From: JAJFUI01 sp039698035
GTDB taxonomy: Bacteria > Planctomycetota > Planctomycetia > Pirellulales > Thermoguttaceae
Reading direction: 5' to 3'
DNA length: 64,000 nucleotides
Assembly: GCA_039698035.1 (NCBI GenBank)
Contig: JBDKSW010000009.1
Coordinates: forward strand, 255,875 to 319,874
The number at the start of each line of letters is the position of its first letter. Position 1 is the stretch's first letter. Below the pieces are notes generated by a model. The model was not told where the DNA came from, ran no database searches, and was given only the letters and a program-made list of their open reading frames with translations. This document shows positions 44,613 through 52,536 of this stretch, in pieces. Made by a program: the position numbers and the translations under genes.

Positions 44613-45527
44613 ATGCGGTTGCTGGTTGCGTGTCCTCAATGTGAGCGGCAATTTGATGTTGGCAACCGTCGGATCGGCAGCCGGTTTCGATGTTACTGCG
44701 GCAACGCGGTGACCATCCAGCGGCCGCAAGGACACGACGCTGCCGTCGTGCGGTGCTCTTCTTGCGGAGCGCCGCGGTCTGACGGCGCCATCGCCTGCAA
44801 GTATTGCGGCGCCGACTTCACGATCCACGAGCAGGACCTCGACACCGTCTGTCCCCAGTGTTTTGCCCGCGTCAGCGATCGCGCCAAGTTCTGCCACTAT
44901 TGCGGCGTCGCGATCAGGCCGGAAACGCTCGTCGGAAAAAAATCCAAGCTAAGCTGTCCGGCCTGCGGCGAGTCCCATCACCTGCGCTATCGGCAGGTGG
45001 GCGGCGTGTCGTTCATGGAATGCCAGCGATGCGCCGGCTTCTGGCTCGCGTCGAACGTTCTGGAAGACCTGGTCGCCAAGGCTTCGCAGGGCATCGCCGT
45101 CGATGATTTTCGTGTTTGGGCGCCCGATGCGGCGAACGGCGGCTCGCCGGTGCAACAGAGCGGGCCCAGATATCGGAACTGCCCGGTCTGCCACACGGTG
45201 ATGAACCGCGTGCATTACGGGCATCGCAGCCGCGTGATCATCGACGTTTGCAAGAAGCATGGCGTCTGGTTCGACGAGAACGAATTGTCGCAAATTCTGG
45301 TCTGGGTGCGAGAAGGGGGCAAAGCCGAGTCCGACCGTCAGCGGGCCCGCGATGCGGAACACCAAGCCAAGTTCGAAGCGATCGACAAGGAATTTCAGAA
45401 GGATCGCGACAGCGCCTGCGGCAGTGGACGCTGGGGCGCGCCCGTCGATACGGGGCCCAACATCCTGGTTCTGTTGGCCGAGATCGCCCTCGACTTGATC
45501 GGCTGGGGCCGTTGGCGAAACCTGTAG
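44613..45527 (+). CDS. Multi-zinc-ribbon protein with two zf-TFIIB-type domains
   Basis: A 304-aa cytoplasmic protein starting at ATG 44613. Five zinc ribbons are visible in order: CPQC/CYCG at residues 7-30, CSSCG/CKYCG at about 45-65, CPQC/CHYCG at about 78-100, CPACGESHHL with CQRCAGFWL (first zf-TFIIB), and CPVCHTVM with CKKHGVWFDENEL (second zf-TFIIB). The latter type is common in uncharacterised bacterial proteins. The C-terminal 80 residues are charged, then hydrophobic (ILVLLAEIALDLIGWG), possibly a membrane-touching helix. Nucleic acid or protein binding is inferred. It lies 65 bp after the NmrA-like gene. Confidence 0.8.
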   Translation: MRLLVACPQCERQFDVGNRRIGSRFRCYCGNAVTIQRPQGHDAAVVRCSSCGAPRSDGAIACKYCGADFTIHEQDLDTVCPQCFARVSDRAKFCHYCGVAIRPETLVGKKSKLSCPACGESHHLRYRQVGGVSFMECQRCAGFWLASNVLEDLVAKASQGIAVDDFRVWAPDAANGGSPVQQSGPRYRNCPVCHTVMNRVHYGHRSRVIIDVCKKHGVWFDENELSQILVWVREGGKAESDRQRARDAEHQAKFEAIDKEFQKDRDSACGSGRWGAPVDTGPNILVLLAEIALDLIGWGRWRNL

Positions 45528-45664
45528 AGCGACGCTCGAAGGACATCGCGCCCGCTCCCGCTTGCATTGGGTCGAGGGGCGTGCCACGGCCGGCGGAACA
45601 TGATAAGCTGAAGTATTGTGAACCCCCATGCTCTTGCAGCCTTTCTCACGCGGAATCTGGATCG

Positions 45665-47800
45665 ATGGCACGATCGAAGCGGCAAGCGTTGACTATCGCG
45701 GACAAGCAACTGTTGCGGCAGGCCGATGCAACGCCACGTCAGGGAACGCAACCGATCGGTCGCAGGGATTTGCTTCTTGCGGCGGGTTTGCTCGCTGCCG
45801 TGTTTGCCGCTTACCAGCCAGCCTGGAACGGTGGCTTCGTCTGGGACGACAACGCCCACGTGACCAAGCCGGAACTTCGTTCCTGGCAAGGGCTGAGCGA
45901 AATCTGGTTGACGCCTGGCGCCGCGCAGCAATACTACCCGCTGTTGCATAGCGTGTTCTGGATCGAACACAAGCTGTGGGGAGACTCGGCGCTTGGCTAT
46001 CACCTGGTGAACATTTTGATGCATGGACTGGCCGCGATTCTCGTGGCGATTGTGCTGCGACGGCTGGCAGTCCCAGGGGCCTATTTGGCGGCAGCCATTT
46101 TCGCGCTGCACCCGGTTCACGTGGAATCCGTGGCCTGGATTACCGAGCTTAAGAACACCCTCTCGGCCGTGCTTTATCTTGGGGCGGCGCTCCAGTATCT
46201 TCGCTTCGACCGCACCCAGAAGAAATCGGATTACTTCGCGGCGCTGTCGCTGTTTGTCTTGGCCCTGATGAGCAAGACGGTGACAGCCACGCTGCCCGGC
46301 GCTCTGTTGGTCGTGTTTTGGTGGCGACGCGGTCGGCTGTCCTGGCGGCGCGACGTGACGCCGCTTCTGCCATTTTTTGCGTTGGGCGCCGCGGCCGGTC
46401 TATTTACCGCCTGGGTCGAGCGAACGCAGATTGGAGCCGAGGGGGCGGCCTTCGACTTAACCGTCGTCGAGCGGTTTCTCCTCGCCGGACGCGTGGTGTG
46501 GTTTTATCTGGGCAAGCTTGTGTGGCCCGCCGACCTGATCTTTATCTACCCTCGCTGGCACGTCAGTCAGGCCATGTGGCAGCAATACGTCTATCCCGCG
46601 GCGCTGGTTCTGCTTGTCATCACGTTGTGGGCCGTGCGGCGCCGATGGCGCGGTCCTCTGGCTTCGCTGCTTTTCTTCGTGGGCACCCTGTTTCCCGTTC
46701 TCGGATTTGTCAACGTCTATCCCTTCGTGTTCTCGTACGTCGCCGATCACTTCCAATACCTGGCCAGTCTTGGGATCATCGCCCTGGTTGCGGCTGGAGC
46801 GACGTTGCTTGCAAATCGCGCGGCGGCGCTGGGCCGATCCACCGGTTACTCGATTTGCATTGCCGTGGTCGGGACGTTGGGCGTCCTGACCTGGCGTCAA
46901 TGTGGAATGTATGCCGATGCGGAAACGCTCTACCGAGCGACGATTGCCCGAAATCCCCAGTGTGCGATGGCCGAGAATAATCTTGGCAACGTGTTGGCCG
47001 ATGCCGGGCGCAAGGAGGAGGCCCTGTTGCATTACCAGGCGGCTGTTGACATTCAGGCGGACTGCGATGCAGCCCACTTCAATTTGGCCAACGTCCTGGC
47101 CGCACGCGGGGAGACCGATGCCGCCATTGGCCATTTTAGGAGAGTGGTCGCCCTTCGTCCCGACAAGGCCGAGGCCCACAACAACCTGGGCCGGGTGCTG
47201 GCGGCTTGCGGACAACCAGACGAGGCGATGGCCCACTATCGGCGAGCGCTGGAGATTCGGCCAAACTACCCCGAGGCTCATTACAATCTCGCCAACGCCC
47301 TGGTGGCCAGAGGGCAGGTGCAAAAGGCCGTGGACCATTTCCAGCAGACGTTGGCCGTCCAGCCGAAGTGCGTCGAGGCCCACTACGGTCTCGGCAACGC
47401 GTTGGCCATGCTGGGCCGTTTGGAGGAGGCCGTGTCGCACTACCGAGAGGCGGCGCAACTCCGGCCAGATTACGTCCCGGCGTTGAACGACTTGGCCTGG
47501 CAGTTGGCGACCCACGCAGACGCGTCGGTGCGAAACGGCACCAAGGCAGTCGAATTGGCCCGGCGGGCCGAGCGGCTTACCGGCGGCGAACAGGCCGATG
47601 TGCTCGACACCTTGGCGGCCGCCTACGCCGAGTCCGGCCAGTTTGCCGACGCCGTGGCCGCGGCGCGAAAAGCCTTGACGCTGGCCGAGAAACAGCACCG
47701 GCGGAAACTGGCCGATTCCCTGCGTCAGCGACTCGCCCTGTATGAGGCCAAAACGCCCTTCCGCCAACGAACGTCCAACTCGTCACCGCCCGCGGGCTGA
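45665..47800 (+). CDS. TMTC-like membrane glycosyltransferase with C-terminal TPRs
   Basis: A 711-aa protein with about 10-11 membrane helices (residues about 35-415) and a TPR domain (about 425-690). ATG 45665 follows a non-coding leader. The first periplasmic loop motif GGFVWDDNAHVT and the block HPVHVESVAWITELKN are hallmarks of the bacterial TMTC-type GT-C family (eukaryotic TMTC proteins are O-mannosyltransferases). At least six TPRs follow, for example AHNNLGRVLAACGQPDEAMA. Its C-terminal tail is the same type as the relic at 43246. Target and donor sugar are unknown. It converges with the kinase gene 109 bp downstream. Confidence 0.87.
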   Translation: MARSKRQALTIADKQLLRQADATPRQGTQPIGRRDLLLAAGLLAAVFAAYQPAWNGGFVWDDNAHVTKPELRSWQGLSEIWLTPGAAQQYYPLLHSVFWIEHKLWGDSALGYHLVNILMHGLAAILVAIVLRRLAVPGAYLAAAIFALHPVHVESVAWITELKNTLSAVLYLGAALQYLRFDRTQKKSDYFAALSLFVLALMSKTVTATLPGALLVVFWWRRGRLSWRRDVTPLLPFFALGAAAGLFTAWVERTQIGAEGAAFDLTVVERFLLAGRVVWFYLGKLVWPADLIFIYPRWHVSQAMWQQYVYPAALVLLVITLWAVRRRWRGPLASLLFFVGTLFPVLGFVNVYPFVFSYVADHFQYLASLGIIALVAAGATLLANRAAALGRSTGYSICIAVVGTLGVLTWRQCGMYADAETLYRATIARNPQCAMAENNLGNVLADAGRKEEALLHYQAAVDIQADCDAAHFNLANVLAARGETDAAIGHFRRVVALRPDKAEAHNNLGRVLAACGQPDEAMAHYRRALEIRPNYPEAHYNLANALVARGQVQKAVDHFQQTLAVQPKCVEAHYGLGNALAMLGRLEEAVSHYREAAQLRPDYVPALNDLAWQLATHADASVRNGTKAVELARRAERLTGGEQADVLDTLAAAYAESGQFADAVAAARKALTLAEKQHRRKLADSLRQRLALYEAKTPFRQRTSNSSPPAG

Positions 47801-47909
47801 CCGGCAAAGCCCTGAATCGCCCACGAACTCGTATCGTGCTGTTCGATGGGCGTCGGTCGCCGGCGGCCCTGTGCAATAGCTCGGTGTTCTTACCGTGTCC
47901 GGAGGCCCG

Positions 47910-49493
47910 TCAAGCGCCCTCGGGAAACTGTTCTTCGAGCCATTTTTCCCACTCGCGGGCCGTTTGCGGGCCGAGCTTGGACCGGTTCTTTTTGATGGCG
48001 CTGGCCAACAACCTTCGCATGGGCGATTCGCGCGGCAGCTTGTCCTGGATGGGCAAGAGCTGACGCAACGCCGCGTCCGACTCTCGGTACTGCTCTCGGA
48101 GGCTCAGCACGACGCACTGACCGGCCAGGCCGAACGCCCGCAGCTCCGCCTCGCCATCATCGCCGTTGGCCAAGTGGGTGAAAATAGCCATCGCCCGATC
48201 CAACTCCAGGTTGTGGACGTAGACCAAGGCAAGCTGTTCGCGGGCGCGCGAGGCAATGTACCGGTTCTGCTTTTCGGGGAAGTAGTCGATGACGCTTTGC
48301 CAAGCTTCTTCCGTGCCTTGCTGACTGGCCAAATACCATTGCTGCAAAACCGTCGACTTCTTGGGGATCGCGGGCGCGGCGGCGCGGGCGTCGGCCAACA
48401 ACCACCGCGGCGTCGTGGCCCACCGCGCGGCGGCGCCGACGGCGACCGCGGTTCCGATCAGCCCGAGGACGACCCATCGTCGCCGGCGTCGAATGACTTG
48501 CAACTGGGCAGCCGACTTCATCAGCCCGTCGAGTTGCCGCGTGACGACCGCCTGAGAATCGGCCGGCATCTCGGCAGCCAGCGGTTCCCACGCAGGCAAA
48601 TCGTCAGGCCAGTCGCCGCCAAAATGCTCGAGCTGCACGCGACGCAGCTCGCGAAGCAATTCGCGGGCGGAGGCCAATCGCTGCGACGGCTCCTTCACAA
48701 GCATCTGATGCACGATCCGACAAAGCGACGCCGGAAGGTCTGGCCGCAACGATTCGAGCGGGCGCGGTCGGGATTTCAGATGTTGCACGGCCACGGCCAA
48801 CGCCGTTTCGCCCGCGAAAGGCGGCGATCCGGTCAACATGTGATAGCAGGTGACGCCGAGCGAATAGAGATCGCTTCGCGGGTCCAACGTCTTTCCCTCG
48901 ACTTGTTCCGGGCTCATGTAGAGCGGCGTGCCCAAGGTGATGCCGATCTGCGTCAGGTCGGTTGCCGCATGGTTGCCGGTGAACCGGGCCAAGCCGAAAT
49001 CGGCAATCTTCACCTCGCCGCCTGCCGTGAGCATGATGTTCTCCGGCTTGATGTCGCGGTGGATGACGCCCTGTTCGGCCGCCTTGGCCAACGCGGCAGC
49101 CGCCTGTCGCATGATCGACAGGGCATGCGACAGATCCGGTGGGCCATGCCTGGTCACATAGTCGCGGAGATTCTTGCCCTGCACGTACTCTTGGGCAATG
49201 TAATGCAAATCCTCGACGCAACCAACTTCGTAGATCTGCACGATGTTGGTGTGAATCAGCGAGGCGGCGGCCTGGGCCTCCAGCTCGAATCGCTTCAGAT
49301 AGACGCCGTCGCCGGCCAACTCGCGTCGCAGCACCTTGACGGCCACGCGGCGTTTCAACCGTTCCTGTTCGGCCAGGTACACTTCGGCCATGGCCCCGCG
49401 CCCCAGCCGCCGGATCAATTGAAAGTCGCCCAATCGCCTCCCGGAAAGGTCGGCGTCAGCAGGGGAAGGCGGCGGTGTGGGGTTCGCTTTCAT
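47910..49493 (-). CDS. Hanks-type serine/threonine protein kinase, membrane-anchored
   Basis: A 527-aa kinase. Residues 24-285 form a complete kinase domain: glycine-rich loop LGRGAMAEV, lysine K53 in AVKVLRREL, HRDIKPEN at 144-151, DFG at 164-166, and SPEQVEG in the activation region. A basic stretch and a single membrane helix (RRRRRWVVLGLIGTAVAVG, about 340-360) follow, with an extracytoplasmic helical part (about 385-520) of TPR-like character. This domain order is common in planctomycete kinases. ATG 49493 gives a Pro-rich N-terminus. Ligand and substrates are unknown. It is followed downstream by the convergent TMTC-like gene. Confidence 0.9.
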   Translation of the reverse strand: MKANPTPPPSPADADLSGRRLGDFQLIRRLGRGAMAEVYLAEQERLKRRVAVKVLRRELAGDGVYLKRFELEAQAAASLIHTNIVQIYEVGCVEDLHYIAQEYVQGKNLRDYVTRHGPPDLSHALSIMRQAAAALAKAAEQGVIHRDIKPENIMLTAGGEVKIADFGLARFTGNHAATDLTQIGITLGTPLYMSPEQVEGKTLDPRSDLYSLGVTCYHMLTGSPPFAGETALAVAVQHLKSRPRPLESLRPDLPASLCRIVHQMLVKEPSQRLASARELLRELRRVQLEHFGGDWPDDLPAWEPLAAEMPADSQAVVTRQLDGLMKSAAQLQVIRRRRRWVVLGLIGTAVAVGAAARWATTPRWLLADARAAAPAIPKKSTVLQQWYLASQQGTEEAWQSVIDYFPEKQNRYIASRAREQLALVYVHNLELDRAMAIFTHLANGDDGEAELRAFGLAGQCVVLSLREQYRESDAALRQLLPIQDKLPRESPMRRLLASAIKKNRSKLGPQTAREWEKWLEEQFPEGA

Positions 49494-49616
49494 GGCAGCG
49501 CTTGACGGCTTCCACGATTATCGCTCGGACTCCGCCAGTTCACAACCGTGCGATCGCTAGAGACTGTCATCGGCCGCTTCGTTGCGAGTCGGCGAGGAGC
49601 GTGTTTGGCGTCTAGC

Positions 49617-50573
49617 TTATCGCTTCCCCAACAGGAGCCACAGAACGGCCATGCGGATGGCCACGCCGTTGGTGACCTGTTCGAGGATCGCCGAGTGCGG
49701 TCCGTCGGCCACGTCCGGCGTGATCTCGACGCCCCGGTTGATCGGGCCCGGTGCGATGATCAGCACGTCCGACTTGCTCCGCGCCAGCCGCTGCCGGTTC
49801 ATCGCATAGAGATGGGCATACTCGCGCACCGAGGGGAACGGCCGGCTCGTTTGCCGCTCGAACTGGATTCGCAACAGATTCAGCACATCGACGCGTGGCA
49901 AGATCTCGTCGAGGCTGTAGGAGTATTCCACGCCCAGTTCGGCCCAACGGGGCGAGACGAGCGTCGAAGGGCCGCAAACGATCACCTGGGCGCCGAGCTT
50001 CTTGAGCCCCCAGATGTTCGATCGGGCCGTCCGGCTGTGGGCGATGTCGCCGACCAGGGCCACCGTCAAACCAGCAAACCGGCCCTTGCGCTGCCGGATC
50101 GTCATGATGTCCAACAGGGCCTGCGTCGGATGCTCGTGGGCCCCATCGCCCGCGTTGACCACGCTGCAACGCAGGTTTTGCGCCAAGAGTTGCGGAGCGC
50201 CGGGCGTGCGATGGCGGACCACCACGGCGTCAATTCCCATCGCCTCGATGTTCTTGGCCGTATCGATGAACGTCTCGCCCTTCGACAGACTGCTGGTCGT
50301 GGCGGAGAAGTCCAGCGTGTCGGCCCCAAGACGCCGGGCCGCCAACGCAAAGCTGTTGCGTGTGCGGGTAGAGTTCTCGAAGAACAGATTGACGCACGTC
50401 TTGCCGGTCAGCAGCGGGACCTTCCGGTCGCCTGTGGCCATGGCCTGCTTGAACAACTCGGCCTTGTCCAGAATCAGCGTGATTTCCTCGGCCGAAAGGC
50501 CTTCCAGACCAAGCAGATGTCGCCCGGTCCACGAGTCTGGAACGGTGCCGATGTCGAGCGTTGCGTTCGTCAT
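49617..50573 (-). CDS. pyrB: Aspartate carbamoyltransferase catalytic subunit
   Basis: Condenses carbamoyl phosphate and aspartate, the first committed step of pyrimidine synthesis. ATG 50573 is chosen over an upstream in-frame codon because GGGAGGA lies just before it; the protein is then 318 aa, typical for the family. Motifs: FFENSTRTRNSF (carbamoyl-phosphate binding), AGDGAHEHPTQALLDIMT, and LLRIQFERQ in the aspartate domain. No pyrI or pyrC gene adjoins. Its start region faces the foreign-looking island; the relic of an integrase ends about 45 nt upstream. Confidence 0.94.
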   Translation of the reverse strand: MTNATLDIGTVPDSWTGRHLLGLEGLSAEEITLILDKAELFKQAMATGDRKVPLLTGKTCVNLFFENSTRTRNSFALAARRLGADTLDFSATTSSLSKGETFIDTAKNIEAMGIDAVVVRHRTPGAPQLLAQNLRCSVVNAGDGAHEHPTQALLDIMTIRQRKGRFAGLTVALVGDIAHSRTARSNIWGLKKLGAQVIVCGPSTLVSPRWAELGVEYSYSLDEILPRVDVLNLLRIQFERQTSRPFPSVREYAHLYAMNRQRLARSKSDVLIIAPGPINRGVEITPDVADGPHSAILEQVTNGVAIRMAVLWLLLGKR

Positions 50574-50619
50574 GCCATCCTCCCTGCTGGATTCTAACAC
50601 GCGGGGGGATTGCCGCAAG

Positions 50620-50880
50620 AGTCGTCTTCTTCTCGACTTGCATCTTTTCGTCTTCGTTCATTTGAGCAACGTCCCTGGCTGCCTGGGCAAAGTCCTCCTC
50701 GGTCACTTGCAGGTAATGCTTGGCGGCGATCCGAGCAGAATATCCGATCCAAGCGGTCAACACACGGAGGGAATATTTCTGGGCCAGTTCCCGCTCTCGG
50801 CTCGACCGCATATTCTGGAACAATCGAGGCCAAGAAGCAACCGTCTCTGTTCGGTGCCTCTCCGCCGCTTGGGTTGTCAT
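50620..50880 (-). pseudogene. C-terminal relic of a tyrosine recombinase (integrase)
   Basis: The minus-strand frame from about 50880 to 50620 reads WPRLFQNMRSSRERELAQ and, further on, TAWIGYSARIAAKHYLQVTE. These match the end of phage-type integrases: the second catalytic Arg (QNMR) and the nucleophilic Tyr in KHYLQV; the box 'LGH' reads IGY. The N-terminal and core-binding parts and the first catalytic Arg are gone. The upstream end runs into the toxin promoter, and the reading frame downstream continues into pyrB out of frame. It is non-functional. Confidence 0.75.
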
Positions 50881-50888
50881 ATTTGTGC

Positions 50889-50916
50889 TTGACAGCGTGT
50901 CATAGTGCGTCATAAT
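50889..50916 (+). promoter_or_regulatory. Promoter and candidate operator of the toxin-antitoxin operon
   Basis: TTGACA (50889-50894), 16-nt spacer, CATAAT (50911-50916). The toxin ATG at 50923 lies 6 nt after the -10 box, so the mRNA is probably leaderless. The inverted repeat TGACA-GCG-TGTCA (50890-50902) overlaps the -35 box. A second pair, TCATA (50910-50914) and TATGA (50922-50926), covers the -10 box and start. Both fit binding of the HTH antitoxin for autorepression. Confidence 0.6.
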
Positions 50917-50922
50917 AGAGGT

Positions 50923-51168
50923 ATGATCCGTTTCACATCGCTGGCAGAGAAAGAACTGTACGGCCTGCCGAAGTCGATTCGATGCCGGGTGAACGGGCTT
51001 CTCGACCGCCTCGAAAAATGGCCAGCCGTCAGTGGAGCCAAGCCGTTGCGGGGAAAACTCGCGGGCCACTACCGGCTACGAACCGGCGACTTTCGCGTGC
51101 AGTTTCGCGTGATTGGCGAAGACATCATCATCGAACACATTGGACATAGGGACAGATTCTATGACTAA
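50923..51168 (+). CDS. RelE/HigB-type toxin
   Basis: Predicted mRNA-cleaving or replication-poisoning toxin of the RelE/ParE superfamily (81 aa). ATG 50923 starts MIRFTSLAEKELYGLPKSIR. The fold's strand-helix pattern ends with the typical HYRLRTGDFRVQFRV and IEHIGHRDRFYD blocks. Residues LRTGDFRV with basic Arg/Lys agree with RelE-like proteins; the exact target cannot be read. It is first in the operon, with the antitoxin second and overlapping by 8 nt, the order of higBA modules. Confidence 0.88.
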   Translation: MIRFTSLAEKELYGLPKSIRCRVNGLLDRLEKWPAVSGAKPLRGKLAGHYRLRTGDFRVQFRVIGEDIIIEHIGHRDRFYD

Positions 51169-51487
51169 GGCCACTATCGAGATCAAAGGCGAGCGGTTTG
51201 TGCTGATTCCCGAGGCCGAATACGAGGCCGAGTTGGCGGCGACCTTGCCACCCTTGCCGCCGAAGTTTCCCGATGGCACGCGGGAGGCCCGTGCCTGCAT
51301 CCGCGTATCAATCGCCCGCGACATCATCCAAGAGCGGCGCGAACTTGGTCTAACTCAAACCCAGTTGGCCAAGTTGGCTGGCATTCGTCAGGAAACGCTT
51401 TCGCGTCTGGAATCCGGCAAACATCGACCTAACGAGCGGACGGTCGAACGGATTGAGACTGCTTTCAAGCGTGTTAGAGGCAAGTGA
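51161..51487 (+). CDS. HigA-like antitoxin with XRE-family helix-turn-helix
   Basis: DNA-binding antitoxin of 108 aa. ATG 51161 overlaps the toxin stop by 8 nt, so translation is coupled. The N-terminal part (KATIEIKGERFVLIPEAEYE) is of the Phd/RelB-like sheet type. The C-terminal half is an XRE helix-turn-helix (ERRELGLTQTQLAKLAGIRQ, then ETLSRLESGKHRPNERTVER). It should neutralise the toxin and repress the operon at the inverted repeats near 50890-50926. Confidence 0.88.
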   Translation: MTKATIEIKGERFVLIPEAEYEAELAATLPPLPPKFPDGTREARACIRVSIARDIIQERRELGLTQTQLAKLAGIRQETLSRLESGKHRPNERTVERIETAFKRVRGK

Positions 51488-51664
51488 CCAGCTTCACATG
51501 CGATCCGAAAGCCACTGGACTGAACGCCATCAAGTGAATTTTCGCGGTACAATGACGCACGATACAATAGGGACTTTTTCGGAAAAGGTCGGCAACGGAA
51601 AAGATCACCGCCGCTGATTGTTTCGTTTGTACTGAAACCTCTGTCTGTCGGTTTAAGGAGCATC

Positions 51665-51892
51665 ATGGAATCTTACCAGAATCTCAGCAGAAGCTCTGGC
51701 GTCGTCGAATACGAGATAGGCACCGATTTCATTAAGGTTCGCTTCAACGGCAATTCCAGGGTCTACGTGTATGACTGCGCCAAACCCGGCGCAATCCATG
51801 TTGCGGAAATGAAATCTCTGGCCACACGCGGGCGTGGTCTCGCTACGTACATCAGTCAAAACGTGAGAGACCAATACTCACGGATTGAATGA
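51665..51892 (+). CDS. Small KTSC-like protein
   Basis: A 75-aa protein starting at ATG 51665 with AAGGAG at 51655-51660, a good Shine-Dalgarno site. The sequence SRSSGVVEYEIGTDFIKV, NSRVYVYDC and ATRGRGLATYISQNV resembles the KTSC domain found alone or in lysyl-tRNA synthetases: a small beta sheet with a 'Y-x-Y' strand and a Ser/Gly-rich end. Its function is unknown. The G+C content here is visibly lower than elsewhere, as in the neighbouring toxin-antitoxin genes, which hints at recent acquisition. A hairpin in its leader (51572-51590) has no known role. Confidence 0.65.
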   Translation: MESYQNLSRSSGVVEYEIGTDFIKVRFNGNSRVYVYDCAKPGAIHVAEMKSLATRGRGLATYISQNVRDQYSRIE

Positions 51893-52149
51893 TTTTTAGG
51901 GCCGAAAAGAAGGGGCCATTACTCGTGAGACGCCCTCAATACGAGACTTGGCCCTGGCAGACCAGTGATGACGTGTGGCAGCCGAGAGGGCTGCGCAGAA
52001 GCACCGGCCGACCGGAACAAGGCACTACAGAATGCAGCGCCGCGTGCAGCCGCCAAAGCCCACCCGTGTTGACCGTAGTCGTTGCCCTGTATTGTCTTAT
52101 GACAGTCGTCGCATAACACCCAAGATTCGATGCCATGCCACCCAAAAAG
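51893..52149. other. Non-coding stretch between the KTSC-like gene and tRNA-Glu
   Basis: About 257 bp without a credible gene: frames here have no start signal or recognisable product. On the tRNA side, TTTTT (minus strand, 52144-52148) directly follows the tRNA 3' end and probably ends its transcript. Confidence 0.4.
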
Positions 52150-52222
52150 TGACCCCGACGGGATTCGGACCCGTGTTGCCGGCGTGAAAGGCCAGTGTCC
52201 TAGGCCACTAGACGACGGGGCC
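52150..52222 (-). tRNA. tRNA-Glu (anticodon UUC)
   Basis: On the minus strand the 73-nt sequence folds as a tRNA. The acceptor GGCCCCG pairs with CGGGGTC, with one G-U pair; the D-loop has TAGTGGCCTAGGA. The anticodon arm is CTGGC-CTTTCAC-GCCGG with anticodon TTC, and the T-arm is ACGGG-TCCGAAT-CCCGT. The discriminator base is A at 52150. CCA is not encoded; TTTTT follows. It is the right border of the island with the integrase relic. Confidence 0.93.
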
Positions 52223-52233
52223 AAGCTTGCTCT

Positions 52234-52262
52234 TGTATACGCTATCGGGTGGGGCGCGTCAA
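52234..52262 (-). promoter_or_regulatory. Promoter of tRNA-Glu
   Basis: On the minus strand: TTGACG (52257-52262), a 17-nt spacer, and TATACA (52234-52239), 11 nt before the first tRNA base (52222). Both boxes are one or two bases off consensus and spacing is ideal. Confidence 0.7.
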
Positions 52263-52536
52263 GGGGCCAGGCAGCATCCTTCTTTAGGTTGTCCCCTGCT
52301 CCGAGCGATCATCCGAAATGGGAGAACGCGGCGAGGTCGTTTGTCCCTTGGCCGGACTGCTGACACGGCCGCTTAGGTCGGGTATGCTTCTGGCGGGCTG
52401 CTGCAAGCCTGGACCGGCGATTTGCATCGTTTGGGCCGCATGCCGTCGAGAGGGACTCGTCGTTGCGGATGCCACCGGACAGAGACTCCGGGACCGAATG
52501 GCGATGCAAAGCAATCACGATTGGGAGCGACGAACA
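52263..52536. other. Non-coding stretch upstream of the FGE-fusion gene
   Basis: About 270 bp between the tRNA promoter and the next gene. An open frame extends upstream of ATG 52537, but lacks a signal peptide at its ends and looks non-coding. No repeat or clear promoter for the fusion gene was seen. Confidence 0.35.

Noticed and set aside
52150..52170. A direct repeat of the tRNA-Glu 3' end as an att site
   Set aside because: I looked for its sequence near the integrase relic at 50.6 kb and saw no copy, so integration at this tRNA is only a possibility.
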